Part shown: in pieces, positions 1 through 8,719 of the stretch
Numbering within the stretch: the first letter of the stretch is position 1
How the letters are laid out: each line of letters opens with the position of its first letter
Assembly: GCA_020860755.1 (NCBI GenBank)
Contig: JAJBTQ010000029.1
Coordinates: 1-54,102 of the forward strand
DNA: 54,102 nucleotides
Direction: 5' to 3'
Origin: Lachnospiraceae bacterium
Lineage (GTDB): Bacteria > Bacillota > Clostridia > Lachnospirales > Lachnospiraceae
Notes under the pieces: generated by a model
The model's database searches: none
What the model was told of the DNA's origin: nothing
The model's input: the letters and a program-made list of their open reading frames with translations, nothing else
Position numbers and translations under genes: made by a program

Positions 1-672
1 CTCCTGAACAGCCTCGGCCACTGCGTCCAGCACACTTCCGATCACCTCACTGTGGATCCCGGCCTGCTCTTTTAAGCGGGCGATGGTCACGAGGTTGATC
101 TCCTCCAGGGCCAGACCGTTTAAACTGCCGTTCAGCAGAATGTTCAGCTTCAGCATGGTCTCCTGATCAACGCTCTCCCTGGAGTGGATGATCCGGTTCT
201 TTACGATATTGCCGTCAAGCATGATCGTCGCCAAAACCTGCTCCTCATCAACCGTAGAAAGCTGAATAAACTTGACTTTCCCCTGGTGCGTCTGAGGTGC
301 GGAGACAACGGTTGCATAGTTGGTGTTTGTAGCCAAAAGCTTTGCAACACTCTGCAGCACCTGCTCCATCTTCTCAGAAGTCTCAATGACAAAATCCTTC
401 ATCTCTGAGACTTCCTCCTCCTTCTCGATCATCAGCCGGTCCACATAGAAGCGATAGCCCTTGTCAGAGGGTATCCTTCCCGCGGAAGTATGAGGCTGAA
501 TGATAAACCCCATCTCCTCCAGGTCGGACATCTCATTCCGGATCGTCGCGGAACTTAAGTTGAGATCCGATGCCTTTGAGATGGTGCGCGAACCCACCGG
601 CTCACCGGTCTGCATATATGTGCGGATGATCACATTTAAAATTTTTATCTGACGTTCGCTCAGTTCGTCCAT
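1..672 (-). CDS. hrcA: Heat-inducible transcription repressor HrcA (C-terminus cut by window edge)
   Basis: HrcA represses class I heat-shock operons by binding CIRCE. The frame is open for 224 codons from the ATG at 672 to the window edge, so roughly the last third of a typical 340-residue HrcA is missing. The N-terminus reads MDELSERQIKILNVII, then a winged helix with SSATIRNEM and the family motif SAGRIPS, followed by DKGYRFYVD. The start is supported by GGAG seven bases upstream. A perfect CIRCE lies between promoter and start, implying autoregulation. In Firmicutes hrcA usually heads grpE-dnaK-dnaJ, which would lie beyond position 1. Confidence 0.95.
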   Translation of the reverse strand, partial: MDELSERQIKILNVIIRTYMQTGEPVGSRTISKASDLNLSSATIRNEMSDLEEMGFIIQPHTSAGRIPSDKGYRFYVDRLMIEKEEEVSEMKDFVIETSEKMEQVLQSVAKLLATNTNYATVVSAPQTHQGKVKFIQLSTVDEEQVLATIMLDGNIVKNRIIHSRESVDQETMLKLNILLNGSLNGLALEEINLVTIARLKEQAGIHSEVIGSVLDAVAEAVQE

Positions 673-706
673 CCTTTTTCTCCGGTATTTTGTCTTTTCA
701 AAAGTA

Positions 707-733
707 TTAGCACTCGTCTGCAAGGAGTGCTAA
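707..733. promoter_or_regulatory. CIRCE operator
   Basis: Perfect TTAGCACTC-N9-GAGTGCTAA inverted repeat in the 5' leader of hrcA, 34 bases before its start. This is the known HrcA binding site (established knowledge); the match to consensus is seen directly. Confidence 0.97.
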
Positions 734-747
734 TATCTTCTGTATAT

Positions 748-776
748 AATGTATCACCTTCACTCCCCTTTGTCAA
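748..776 (-). promoter_or_regulatory. hrcA promoter
   Basis: On the minus strand TTGACA (771-776), 17-base spacer, TACATT (748-753). This is a sigma-A type promoter just upstream of CIRCE, so transcription would start at or next to the operator. Confidence 0.75.
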
Positions 777-798
777 CATTATTTTTTATTTTTTTGAA

Positions 799-843
799 TA
801 AAAAAAATTACCCCGCGACGGCCTGGCTAAGCCTGTCGCAGGG
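799..843 (-). terminator. Rho-independent terminator after the cytidylate-kinase-like gene
   Basis: GC-rich hairpin at 811-843 (13-base arms with two wobble or mismatch positions), followed on the minus strand by a T-rich run at 799-808. It separates the upstream minus-strand genes from the hrcA promoter. Confidence 0.8.
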
Positions 844-892
844 TGTAAATCCAAAAGTATCATTTCAGAATAAAATGACCAAATCCGTCCGC

Positions 893-1498
893 TCACTCCT
901 CCAAAGCATCAATCCGGGCCTGAATGTAGTGAACCAGTTCACCGGCGGTCGCTTCTAGGCCGAGCTTGGATGAATTTATGACGAGATCATAGTATCTGGA
1001 ATCGCCCCATTTGTGATGGGCATAATGGTTGTGATAAGATCTTCTGACGTGATCGACCTTGGATATTCTTTCTTTAGCTTCCCTCTCGTTCACAGACAAA
1101 ACATCCATGATCCTCCTGACTTTGAAGTCTTCATCTCCCGTGATAAAGATCTTGATCAGGCCTGGGTGATCTTTCAGCATATTTTCCGCCATCCGCCCGA
1201 TCACGAGGAAGGACGCTCCCAAGTCCGCTTTACTGTGGAGCCATTCCTCCTGCTTTTCGACCAAAATATCCTCTATGGAATTGGAGTAACCCATAACTTT
1301 CCGGGAAACGATCCGATTCCTGGAACTACCTTCAAACCGTTCCAGTTCATCGAGGTCCAGCCCCATCTCATCAGCGATCGCCTCATCCATATTTCTATCA
1401 TACATTTCGATCCCGAGCTGCTCGGAAATGAGGGTTGCGATCATGCGCCCTCCGCTTCCGCACTCTCTGCTGATCGTGATAACAACCTGTTTACCCAT
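893..1498 (-). CDS. Cytidylate kinase-like family protein
   Basis: 201 residues resembling the cytidylate-kinase-like family of P-loop proteins, common in Clostridia and of unproven substrate. The N-terminus MGKQVVITISRECGSGG carries a GSGGR nucleotide-binding loop, followed by an adenylate/cytidylate-kinase-like layout with YDRNM after the loop, FLVIGRMAE in the core, and a basic lid region with RRSYHNHYAHHKWGD. AAGGAG sits six bases before the ATG. It starts 22 bases after the SLC13-type permease and is probably co-transcribed with it; a terminator follows. Whether it phosphorylates CMP is not known; a separate canonical cmk is not in the window. Confidence 0.8.
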   Translation of the reverse strand: MGKQVVITISRECGSGGRMIATLISEQLGIEMYDRNMDEAIADEMGLDLDELERFEGSSRNRIVSRKVMGYSNSIEDILVEKQEEWLHSKADLGASFLVIGRMAENMLKDHPGLIKIFITGDEDFKVRRIMDVLSVNEREAKERISKVDHVRRSYHNHYAHHKWGDSRYYDLVINSSKLGLEATAGELVHYIQARIDALEE

Positions 1499-1519
1499 AT
1501 TAATCTCCTTTCCGTTCTC

Positions 1520-2878
1520 TTAACAATAGCGCACAAAAATCATAACCATACATATGGCGACAACAATGACCATCGCCGGTGCCGATGCTTTGCAGTATCT
1601 GCCCCAGCTGATCGGATGGCCATTCTTAGCCGCAACCGATGTCCCCACCACGTTTGCAGATGCTCCGATGGGAGTCGCGCTTCCGCCGATATCGGTTCCG
1701 AGTGCAAGCGTCCAGGCAAGAGTGGCAAGAGGCACTCCCTGCGCCGCAGCCAGACTCCGGATGATCGGGATCATCGTGGCCGCAAACGGAATGTTGTCCA
1801 CAAACGCGCTCGCGATAGCCGACACCCAGATGATGATTGCCACCATCACCATAAGGTTGCCGCCGCTGACCCTGCCGATCACATTCGCAAGGAGTTCGAG
1901 AATCCCTGTCTGCTCCAGACCGCCGACCACAATGAACAGGCCGACGAAAAACAGCAGCGTCTTGTAATCGATCCCCGTTACAACCTTGATCATATTTTTC
2001 CCGGACGTGATCAACGTGACTGCGGCGATCACAACTCCGATGATCGCGACGGTTAGTCCGGTCCTTGCATGGGTGACCAGCAAAACGATGGCCGCAGCAA
2101 ATATGCAGGCGCTGATGCCGAAACTTCTTTTATTGACAATGGCGGAGCCCGGAGACGGAAGGGATGTATAATCTACAGCCTCGGACTCGTCGGGCACCAT
2201 CTTTTTGCGAAATACAAAGTAAAAATAGATGACGACTACCACCAGACAGATCAGCGCGATCAAGCCGGTATTCTTGAAAAAATCAGAGAACGTGTAGCCG
2301 AGCGATGTGCCGATGATTATATTCGGCGGGTCTCCGCACATGGTTGAGGATCCGCCCAGATTGGCGCAGAAGATCTCGGAAAGGATCATCGGCACCGGAT
2401 CGATCCTCAATAGCTTTGATAGTTCCACTGTCACCGCCGCCAGGAAGAGGATGACAGTAATGCTGTCGATGAACATGGACAAAACCGCCGCCATAATCAT
2501 AAACGTGACAAGCAAAGGCACCGGTTTATAATTAACGGCCTTGGCGAGCAGCATGCAAAGCCACCTGAAAAATCCGGCCCGCGCCATTCCCTCAACCATG
2601 ATCATCATGCCTGCGATAAAGATGATGGTCGCCCAGTTGACCCCGGATGAGGTCTCCTCAGCGCTCCCTGGCGCATACCAGAAGGCTCCTGTTCCGACCG
2701 TCCTGAAATTGAGCGTCTCCATGATCGCAGTGCCGCTGTGCATTAAGATCCCAAATACAACCACGAGGGTCGCAAGTCCGCATAGCAGGGTGACCCATTG
2801 TCGTTCTATCCTGTCCAATACGATCATGACAAACATGATCACAAAAACAATTACTGCAACTATCTGTGCTGCTAACAT
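1520..2878 (-). CDS. SLC13/ArsB-NhaD superfamily permease
   Basis: About 452 residues, strongly hydrophobic, with around 11 predicted membrane spans. Two inverted-repeat ion-transporter signatures are visible: GGSSTMCGDPPNIIIG in the first half and LGTDIGGSATPIGASANVVG in the second. This places it in the ion transporter superfamily (anion/sodium symporters, ArsB, NhaD); substrate cannot be read from sequence. A G-rich Shine-Dalgarno (GGGGGCG) precedes overlapping GTG (2881) and ATG (2878) starts; ATG is chosen. It probably shares a transcript with the kinase-like gene 22 bases downstream. The promoter region holds a 10-base direct repeat. Confidence 0.85.
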   Translation of the reverse strand: MLAAQIVAVIVFVIMFVMIVLDRIERQWVTLLCGLATLVVVFGILMHSGTAIMETLNFRTVGTGAFWYAPGSAEETSSGVNWATIIFIAGMMIMVEGMARAGFFRWLCMLLAKAVNYKPVPLLVTFMIMAAVLSMFIDSITVILFLAAVTVELSKLLRIDPVPMILSEIFCANLGGSSTMCGDPPNIIIGTSLGYTFSDFFKNTGLIALICLVVVVIYFYFVFRKKMVPDESEAVDYTSLPSPGSAIVNKRSFGISACIFAAAIVLLVTHARTGLTVAIIGVVIAAVTLITSGKNMIKVVTGIDYKTLLFFVGLFIVVGGLEQTGILELLANVIGRVSGGNLMVMVAIIIWVSAIASAFVDNIPFAATMIPIIRSLAAAQGVPLATLAWTLALGTDIGGSATPIGASANVVGTSVAAKNGHPISWGRYCKASAPAMVIVVAICMVMIFVRYC

Positions 2879-2905
2879 CACTTCGCCCCCAAATCTCTAT
2901 TTATT

Positions 2906-2930
2906 ATCAGTCATATTATGATCAGTCATA
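2906..2930. repeat. Direct repeat upstream of the permease
   Basis: ATCAGTCATA occurs at 2906-2915 and again at 2921-2930, a 15-base period, in the 79-base gap between hemW and the permease. The position suits an operator for the permease gene, but no regulator is known. Confidence 0.4.
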
Positions 2931-2960
2931 AAACAAAGGTATTCTCCAACAAATATTCTT

Positions 2961-4112
2961 TTACAACAGAAGTCGTGCAAACACCGTATTGCTGACATCC
3001 ACTCCTTTTTCTGTCAGATAGATCCTTCCCTCGCTCACGGCGAGAAGCTCTTCCTGTACAAGCTCAAACAGGGTATTGCCATAGACAGCCTCCGGTTCAC
3101 ATTCGAACCGATCTACAAAATCCCGTCTGGACACGCCGTCCGTCATGCGGAGTCCGAGAAACATAAATTCTCCGATCCTCTCCTTTTTATCGAGCACCTG
3201 TTCATCTTGGCGCGCGAACGGTTTCTTTATATAGTCCTCAAAGACAGATGTATTTTGGAAGCGGACGTTCCCGATGAGGGAGGCTGCTCCCAAGCCTAAT
3301 CCCAGATATTCCTTCCCGGTCCAGTAGCCGATGTTGTGACTGCTCTCCCGCCCCGCTCTGGCGTAGTTGGAAATCTCATAGTGCCGGTAGCCGCGAGACC
3401 CGAGATATTCCCCGGCCAACCGGTACATCTCCCTCTCCTCCTCTTCGGAGGGAAGCAGTTTAGGCTCTCCGCCATTTGCCTGTATGACTGCGTCGTCGTG
3501 ATAGCGGTCATAAAAGGGGGTATCCTCTTCTATGATCAGGCTGTAGGCCGATATATGTTCCGGCCGCAAAAGGGCCGTCTTTTTCACTGTCTCTTTCCAG
3601 TCCGCAATACTCTGACCGGGCAGGCCAAAGATAAGATCGACATTGATATTGGTAAATTCGGCTTTGCGCGCCTCCTCAAAGCTCCTTAAAAAATCTTCAA
3701 ACGTGTGGATCCTGCCGAGCAGTTTCAGTTCTCCGTTGTGGATCGACTGGAGTCCTATGCTCATGCGGTTGATACCCGCCTTGCGCATGATGCGCGCGTT
3801 CCCGCCGTAGACGGTACCCGGGTTGCACTCAATGGTGATCTCCGCCCCGTCTATAATATGAAAGTTATCGAACACGGCATCCATCAGCCGATCGATGTGG
3901 ACCGGATCCAGGATAGAAGGCGTCCCTCCGCCGATATAAACGCTGCTCACCTGATACTCGTCATACTGCGGGGCGAGAGCCTCGATCTCCTCTGTCAGCC
4001 GTTTTACATAGAGTGCGTATGCCGGAGGATCTGCCGGTCCGGATAGAAAGTCACAGTACAGGCACTTTTTCACACAAAACGGGATATGGATATAGAGTTC
4101 CATCTCTCTCAT
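2961..4112 (-). CDS. hemW: Radical SAM heme chaperone / coproporphyrinogen III oxidase-like HemW
   Basis: 383 residues. The radical SAM cluster motif is in IPFCVKKCLYCDF (CxxxCxxC). YIGGGTPSILD, ECNPGT and GLQS are typical of the family, and HNIGYW is near the middle. The C-terminal part matches the HemW-specific domain. HemW inserts heme into target enzymes and was formerly misnamed oxygen-independent coproporphyrinogen oxidase. GAGGAG lies before the chosen ATG; a second Met three residues on is possible. It follows lepA by 23 bases, and lepA-hemW is a common Firmicutes pair. Confidence 0.93.
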   Translation of the reverse strand: MREMELYIHIPFCVKKCLYCDFLSGPADPPAYALYVKRLTEEIEALAPQYDEYQVSSVYIGGGTPSILDPVHIDRLMDAVFDNFHIIDGAEITIECNPGTVYGGNARIMRKAGINRMSIGLQSIHNGELKLLGRIHTFEDFLRSFEEARKAEFTNINVDLIFGLPGQSIADWKETVKKTALLRPEHISAYSLIIEEDTPFYDRYHDDAVIQANGGEPKLLPSEEEEREMYRLAGEYLGSRGYRHYEISNYARAGRESSHNIGYWTGKEYLGLGLGAASLIGNVRFQNTSVFEDYIKKPFARQDEQVLDKKERIGEFMFLGLRMTDGVSRRDFVDRFECEPEAVYGNTLFELVQEELLAVSEGRIYLTEKGVDVSNTVFARLLL

Positions 4113-4135
4113 TGAATTCTCCTCACAGTCAAAAT

Positions 4136-5944
4136 CTACTTATAGTCAAGCTTTAACACACTCATAAAGGCCTTCTGCGGGATCTCCACATTTCCGACCT
4201 GCCGCATCCTCTTTTTTCCCTCTTTCTGCTTTTCCAAAAGCTTCTTCTTCCGGGTGATATCGCCGCCGTAACACTTTGCGAGGACATCCTTGCGCAGCGC
4301 TTTGATCGTCTCTCTGGCGATGATCTTGCCTCCCACCGCCGCCTGGATCGGGATCTCAAACAGATGCCTCGGGATCTCTTCCTTTAAGCGCTCGCACATG
4401 CGCCGGCCGCGGTCATAGGCGCTTCCGGCAAAGACGATAAACGACAGGGCATCCACTTCCTCGTGATTGATCAGGATGTCAAGCTTGACCAGATCGGAAC
4501 GCGCGTATCCCTTCAGCTCATAATCAAAGGAGGCATATCCTCTGGAACGGGATTTTAAGGCGTCAAAGAAATCGTATATGATCTCATTGAGCGGCAGCTC
4601 GTATCGAATGATTGCCCTGGTCTCCTCCAGGTATTCAATGCTCTTATAGGTGCCGCGGCGCTCCTGGCAGAGCTCCATGATCGCTCCGATGTATTCACTT
4701 GTCACCATGATCTCCGCATCCACGATCGGCTCTTCCATGTGATCGATCTGCGTCGGATCCGGGAAATTTGAGGGATTGGTCAGCTCCATCATACTGCCAT
4801 CCGTCAGATAAATGCGGTAGACGACACTCGGCGCCGTCGTGACGAGATCCAGTCCGTACTCCCGCTCCAATCTCTCCTCTATGATCTCCAGATGTAAAAG
4901 CCCCAAAAATCCGCAGCGGAAACCAAAGCCCAAAGCCACCGATGTCTCCGGTTCAAAAAACAGGGATGCATCGTTTAGCTGAAGCTTCTCCAGCGCGTCC
5001 CGCAGATCCGGATATTTGGCTCCGTCCGCCGGATAGAGTCCGCAAAAGACCATGGGATTGACTTTCTTATAGCCCGGAAGCGGCTTGTCACAGGGGTGCT
5101 CCCTGTCTGTGATCGTATCGCCGACACGGGTGTCTTTTACATTTTTAATGCTCGCCGTGAGGTAACCGACCATCCCGGCACCGAGCTCATCACAGGGAAT
5201 GAACTGACCGGCCCCAAAATATCCGACTTCCACCACATCCGCGGCAGCTCCCGTCGCCATCATACGGATCGGCGTTCCGACCGTAACCGTGCCCTCCATG
5301 ATACGGCAAAAGACGATCACGCCTTTATATGAATCATATATGGAATCAAAGATCAGCGCCTGTAAAGGGGCATTCGGGTCTCCCTTCGGCGCGGGAATCT
5401 TCTCCACGATCTGCCGGAGCACCTCCCCCACGTTCTCCCCTGTCTTGGCAGAGATCCGCGGCGCGTCCTCTGCCTCGATCCCGATCACGTCCTCGATCTC
5501 AGCCGCAACCCGGTCGGGATCCGCGCTAGGCAGATCGATCTTGTTTAAGACAGGCAGGATCTCCAGATCGTGATCCAGCGCCATATAGACGTTTGCAAGT
5601 GTCTGCGCCTCGATGCCCTGCGCCGCGTCCACGACGAGGACCGCGCCCTCACAGGCGGCCAGACTACGGGATACTTCATAGTTAAAGTCCACATGACCGG
5701 GAGTGTCGATCAGGTTGAAGATATACTCCTCCCCATCATCCGCGTGGTAGACGATCCGGACAGCCTGCGCCTTGATCGTGATCCCGCGTTCCCGCTCCAG
5801 ATCCATGTTGTCAAGGACCTGCGCCTGCATTTCACGACTGGTCAAAAGGCCGGTCATCTCAATGATCCGGTCCGCCAGAGTGGATTTGCCGTGATCGATA
5901 TGCGCGATGATGCAAAAATTGCGAATCCTGCTCTGATCTGTCAC
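4136..5944 (-). CDS. lepA: Elongation factor 4 (LepA), back-translocating GTPase
   Basis: 602 residues from GTG 5944, the usual LepA length. GTPase motifs are present: [17 protein letters not shown] and NKID. The EF-G-like domains follow and the C-terminus has the LepA-specific basic region ([20 protein letters not shown]). GTG at 5944 is preferred over a TTG ten codons upstream because GGAGG lies seven bases before it and homologues begin near [16 protein letters not shown]. It acts on ribosomes under stress. Its own promoter diverges from rpsT. Confidence 0.96.
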   Translation of the reverse strand: MTDQSRIRNFCIIAHIDHGKSTLADRIIEMTGLLTSREMQAQVLDNMDLERERGITIKAQAVRIVYHADDGEEYIFNLIDTPGHVDFNYEVSRSLAACEGAVLVVDAAQGIEAQTLANVYMALDHDLEILPVLNKIDLPSADPDRVAAEIEDVIGIEAEDAPRISAKTGENVGEVLRQIVEKIPAPKGDPNAPLQALIFDSIYDSYKGVIVFCRIMEGTVTVGTPIRMMATGAAADVVEVGYFGAGQFIPCDELGAGMVGYLTASIKNVKDTRVGDTITDREHPCDKPLPGYKKVNPMVFCGLYPADGAKYPDLRDALEKLQLNDASLFFEPETSVALGFGFRCGFLGLLHLEIIEERLEREYGLDLVTTAPSVVYRIYLTDGSMMELTNPSNFPDPTQIDHMEEPIVDAEIMVTSEYIGAIMELCQERRGTYKSIEYLEETRAIIRYELPLNEIIYDFFDALKSRSRGYASFDYELKGYARSDLVKLDILINHEEVDALSFIVFAGSAYDRGRRMCERLKEEIPRHLFEIPIQAAVGGKIIARETIKALRKDVLAKCYGGDITRKKKLLEKQKEGKKRMRQVGNVEIPQKAFMSVLKLDYK

Positions 5945-6005
5945 AAAAGGTCCTCCCTCCGGGCAAAGCGTCAACCTGTAATTGTTGTTTCTTGGCCAAA
6001 GGATA

Positions 6006-6033
6006 ATTATAGCATTATTTTTAAAAAATACAA
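6006..6033 (-). promoter_or_regulatory. lepA promoter
   Basis: Minus-strand TTGTAT (6028-6033), 16-base spacer, perfect TATAAT (6006-6011). It lies about 60 bases upstream of the lepA GTG, between the divergent lepA and rpsT genes. Confidence 0.65.
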
Positions 6034-6088
6034 CCTCTGCCTTCGGCCGTCACAGCTCAAAAATAGTGAATATTTTTCTGCGCAGCTA

Positions 6089-6117
6089 TTGACAATTTAC
6101 GGTTTCCGCATTACAAT
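6089..6117 (+). promoter_or_regulatory. rpsT promoter
   Basis: TTGACA (6089-6094), 17-base spacer, TACAAT (6112-6117), giving a leader of roughly 70 bases before rpsT. Confidence 0.8.
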
Positions 6118-6193
6118 GTTGAGCGTGCCTGAAATCGTGTTCCTATTCACGCAAAAGCCGGCACATAGATTCTCTGACAGGGGAGGTGTACAG

Positions 6194-6457
6194 ATGGCTA
6201 ACATTAAATCAGCGAAGAAGAGAGTTTTGGTCTCCCAGAAAAAAGCAGACAGAAATAAATCTATCCGCTCAGGAGTAAAAACATCGATCAAAAAAGTAGA
6301 AGCAGCCGTTGCCGCCAACGACAAGGAAGCCGCTCAGGCAGCGCTTAGCGCCGCGACATCCAAGATCGGCAAGGCGACATCCAAAGGCGTTTATCATAAA
6401 AACACCGCCGCCAGACAAGTCTCCCGTTTAGCCAAGATGGTAAACTCGATGGCTTAA
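6194..6457 (+). CDS. rpsT: 30S ribosomal protein S20
   Basis: 87 residues, highly basic, beginning MANIKSAKKRVLVSQKK and ending RLAKMVNSMA, with the S20 three-helix pattern (RNKSIRSGVKTSIKK, HKNTAARQVSRL). It binds 16S rRNA early in 30S assembly. GGGAGG is six bases before the ATG; longer in-frame starts upstream would read through the promoter and are rejected. It is monocistronic, with its own promoter and terminator, and sits between convergent holA and divergent lepA as in many Clostridia. Confidence 0.97.
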   Translation: MANIKSAKKRVLVSQKKADRNKSIRSGVKTSIKKVEAAVAANDKEAAQAALSAATSKIGKATSKGVYHKNTAARQVSRLAKMVNSMA

Positions 6458-6482
6458 TTCTGACGCAGTATGTAGGCATACC

Positions 6483-6515
6483 AAAAGACCCGTGGTCTTC
6501 CACAGGTCTTTTTTT
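6483..6515 (+). terminator. rpsT terminator
   Basis: Stem AAAAGACC-C-GTGG with loop TCTT and the matching arm, running into seven Ts. The stem ends in A/T runs on both sides, so it may also stop holA transcription from the other strand. Confidence 0.85.
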
Positions 6516-6526
6516 CGTGTTCTTAT

Positions 6527-7504
6527 CTATTTGCTGTATGTCATGAGCAGCAGTTCGACCGCGAGACGGTCTTCCATCTGCCCTGTCTTGATGTCCTCCT
6601 CGGCCTGCACACCGTCCCGCACGGCCGACAAAAGCTGCCGGTCGGAGAACCTGTGCGCTTGGTCTAAGTATTTCCGAATGGCAAACCCCGGAACCTTTAC
6701 CTGTGAGGCCATAGTCCTGGGATCAAACCCGCGCCCCTCCATCTCTTTTAACTGCATGAGAATCTGAAACTGCCGCGTGATCAAAAACAGAATCCGCATA
6801 GGGGGTTCCTTCTGCAGCAGCAAGTCGTAGTACAATTCCAACGCTCTCGCCTGCTGTTTTAACGCAACGGCATCCACCATCTCAAAGATCCGGCCGGTAA
6901 CCTGAGTGCCGCAAACGGCCTCCACATCCTGCGCCTCAATACCCCCCCTGCCCATCGTATAGCTAAGAAGCTTCTCCAACTCCCGGTCGATCAGTTCCAT
7001 CTGATCTCCGGTCCGGGACAAAAAGAGCTCCATGACCGGACGGGTGATCTTTTTGTTCTCGCGCTTTAACCTGCCAAGGATCCAGCGCATCAGATCTTCT
7101 TCCGACTGCCGAGGAAAACAAGCGGCATACCCAACTTTGTTCACCTGTTTAAAAAAGCGGCTGCGCCGGTCTACTTCGGACTCGGAGAAAATCAGATATG
7201 TGCTCCCCGGAACAGACTCCACATAGTCGGCAAGAGCCTCCCCGCCTTTTTTAAAAAGTCCGCAATCCTCGATAAAGATACATCGGTGATCCGCAAAAAA
7301 CGGCATGGTCTCCGCTAAGTCGATAACCTCTCCGGGATCGATATCCCGCCCCGAAAAGCGGGATGTATTGGCGCTATCCTCTGCATCCGAGAGGGCATCC
7401 ATCAGCCGCTTCGCGTACTGACGGCGCAGATAATCCTCCTCGCCATAGAGAAGATAAACATGCTTAAATTGTCCGGACTTAATATCTTCCTGGATCGTTT
7501 TCAT
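6527..7504 (-). CDS. holA: DNA polymerase III subunit delta
   Basis: 325 residues matching HolA: YLLYGEEDYLRRQYAKRL at the N-terminus (degenerate AAA+ P-loop region), ALLxRxx-type middle, and ALELYYDLLLQKEPPMRILFL in the collar domain. Delta opens the beta clamp within the clamp loader. The gene follows degV on the same strand by 20 bases. No good Shine-Dalgarno is seen before the ATG, so expression may depend on coupling to degV. It ends facing the rpsT terminator. Confidence 0.93.
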   Translation of the reverse strand: MKTIQEDIKSGQFKHVYLLYGEEDYLRRQYAKRLMDALSDAEDSANTSRFSGRDIDPGEVIDLAETMPFFADHRCIFIEDCGLFKKGGEALADYVESVPGSTYLIFSESEVDRRSRFFKQVNKVGYAACFPRQSEEDLMRWILGRLKRENKKITRPVMELFLSRTGDQMELIDRELEKLLSYTMGRGGIEAQDVEAVCGTQVTGRIFEMVDAVALKQQARALELYYDLLLQKEPPMRILFLITRQFQILMQLKEMEGRGFDPRTMASQVKVPGFAIRKYLDQAHRFSDRQLLSAVRDGVQAEEDIKTGQMEDRLAVELLLMTYSK

Positions 7505-7524
7505 AATGCAAGTTTGATATCAGT

Positions 7525-8364
7525 CTATTCTTTTGTCACAAACACGACACCGGCACATCCCGGACCCGAGTGGGTGCCTATGGTCAAGCCGAACTGTCTG
7601 CGCTCATCCACTGTGATCCCCTTTGATCTGAGGCGCGCCTCCAGCTCCTCACAATTGGGAATGCCCGCAGAATAGATGGAATAAAACGGAAAGTTGTCAT
7701 CCAACGGTTTCTCTTTGATATGCTCAACCAGAGTATCGAGCGCACGGTTTGTCCCCACGCACCTGTCCGTCACTACGATCTCTCCCTCATCACCCAGCAT
7801 CAACAGCGGCTTTATGCGCATCATTTTTCCGGCCGCAAAAGAAGCCCTGGAAAGGCGTCCTCCCTGAAAGAGATAATCCAGGGTATCCACCATGAAATAG
7901 AGGTGTACACGGCTTCGCAGATCTTCCACCTCTTTTGTGATCTCTGCCGCAGATTTTCCCTGATCGCGCAGGTCACAGGCATAATTGGCCAGCATCTGAA
8001 TCCCTGCGGTTGCATTCTGGGGGTCGATCACGTAGATATCGTCGTACTCAGCCATATCCTTTGCCACCATCGCGCTTTGATAGGAACCGCTCAATGCACC
8101 GGCCAGTGTCATACAGACAACTTCATCTCCTGCTTCTTTTGCCGCCTCAAAATGCTCCAAAAACAAGGCCGGCGAGGGCTGAGACGTAGTGGGAAACTCA
8201 TCTTCCCGGATCAACATGTCAAAATATTCATCCCGGGTAATATCAATGCCGTCCTGATAAGTCTTAGATCCAAATGTTACCGAAAACGGAACCATTTCCA
8301 TCTGTTTTTCCTCAAACTCCTCCGGCAGATAATCCGAGCTGGAGTCTAAGACAATTCGTACCAT
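7525..8364 (-). CDS. DegV family protein (fatty-acid binding)
   Basis: 279 residues starting MVRIVLDSSSDYLPEEF, with the DegV signatures TTSQPSP, ALSGSYQSA and a C-terminal IGTHSGPGCAGVVF. DegV/FakB proteins bind a fatty acid and present it to the kinase FakA; which fatty acid is not predictable, and no fakA is in the window. AGGAGG lies ten bases upstream of the ATG. It is followed by holA 20 bases on. Confidence 0.92.
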   Translation of the reverse strand: MVRIVLDSSSDYLPEEFEEKQMEMVPFSVTFGSKTYQDGIDITRDEYFDMLIREDEFPTTSQPSPALFLEHFEAAKEAGDEVVCMTLAGALSGSYQSAMVAKDMAEYDDIYVIDPQNATAGIQMLANYACDLRDQGKSAAEITKEVEDLRSRVHLYFMVDTLDYLFQGGRLSRASFAAGKMMRIKPLLMLGDEGEIVVTDRCVGTNRALDTLVEHIKEKPLDDNFPFYSIYSAGIPNCEELEARLRSKGITVDERRQFGLTIGTHSGPGCAGVVFVTKE

Positions 8365-8552
8365 AAATAAGACCTCCTGTGTAATCCCGATTTATATAAC
8401 TAGACAATAAATAGACACCTACTATTTTCATAGGTCTCTTCCAAAACATATCATAACACCTGAGCACAAAATAGTCTATTGATAACTTTTACGTGAGCTA
8501 AAGACTATAGTTTCAGTATCTTAGATCCCAAGCCCTTTTTGAAGCAATCTAT
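8365..8552. other. Intergenic region upstream of degV
   Basis: A/T-rich stretch of 188 bases. It holds a 7-base perfect inverted repeat, ATAGTCT (8471-8477) and AGACTAT (8502-8508), with a 24-base loop, and the degV Shine-Dalgarno. No clear promoter or coding sequence was identified, although degV needs a promoter here because the toxin-antitoxin remnant upstream is broken. Confidence 0.5.
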
Positions 8553-8633
8553 TTAACAGTCAGATTTTGCGAGAGAAGATAGACACAATACTGATTCATA
8601 TGGCAGAGACATATACTCATCAACTGTTCTCAT
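8553..8633 (-). pseudogene. Truncated HicB-like antitoxin start
   Basis: A 26-codon frame with strong AGGAGG upstream begins MRTVDEYMSLPY, which I recognise as the typical N-terminus of clostridial HicB antitoxins. It then continues with unrelated residues to a TAA instead of the expected R-MEIV-GGF core. The start overlaps the stop of the preceding hicA-like remnant by 14 bases, the usual hicA-hicB coupling. Seen: the motif and early stop. Inferred: a deletion removed most of hicB. No gene function is expected. Confidence 0.55.
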
Positions 8634-8716
8634 TTTTCTTTTCCTCCTCTATGATTTCCTTGACTTTTTCCAGATACGCGCGTTTAACGATTTTCCACAA
8701 ATTCCATTTTCCATCC
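8620..8716 (-). pseudogene. HicA-like toxin C-terminal remnant
   Basis: After the comEC stop a frame on the same strand ends KRAYLEKVKEIIEEEKK and NENS before TGA. This resembles the C-terminus of the clostridial HicA-type proteins (IPKHEPIKK-Y-E-VK-I-E pattern) that precede HicB. No start codon or N-terminal domain remains; upstream the frame runs antisense-free into comEC in another phase. Called from memory of the family, so moderate confidence only. Confidence 0.45.
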
Positions 8717-8719
8717 TGC

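Noticed and set aside
1013-2056. Long plus-strand open frame antisense to the kinase-like and permease genes
   Set aside because: Composition is that of a reverse-strand shadow (His/Arg/Asp-rich low-complexity), with no ribosome site or domain; the opposite strand has clear homology.
8471-8508. 7-base inverted repeat upstream of degV as an operator
   Set aside because: Short arms with a 24-base loop in A/T-rich DNA; expected by chance.
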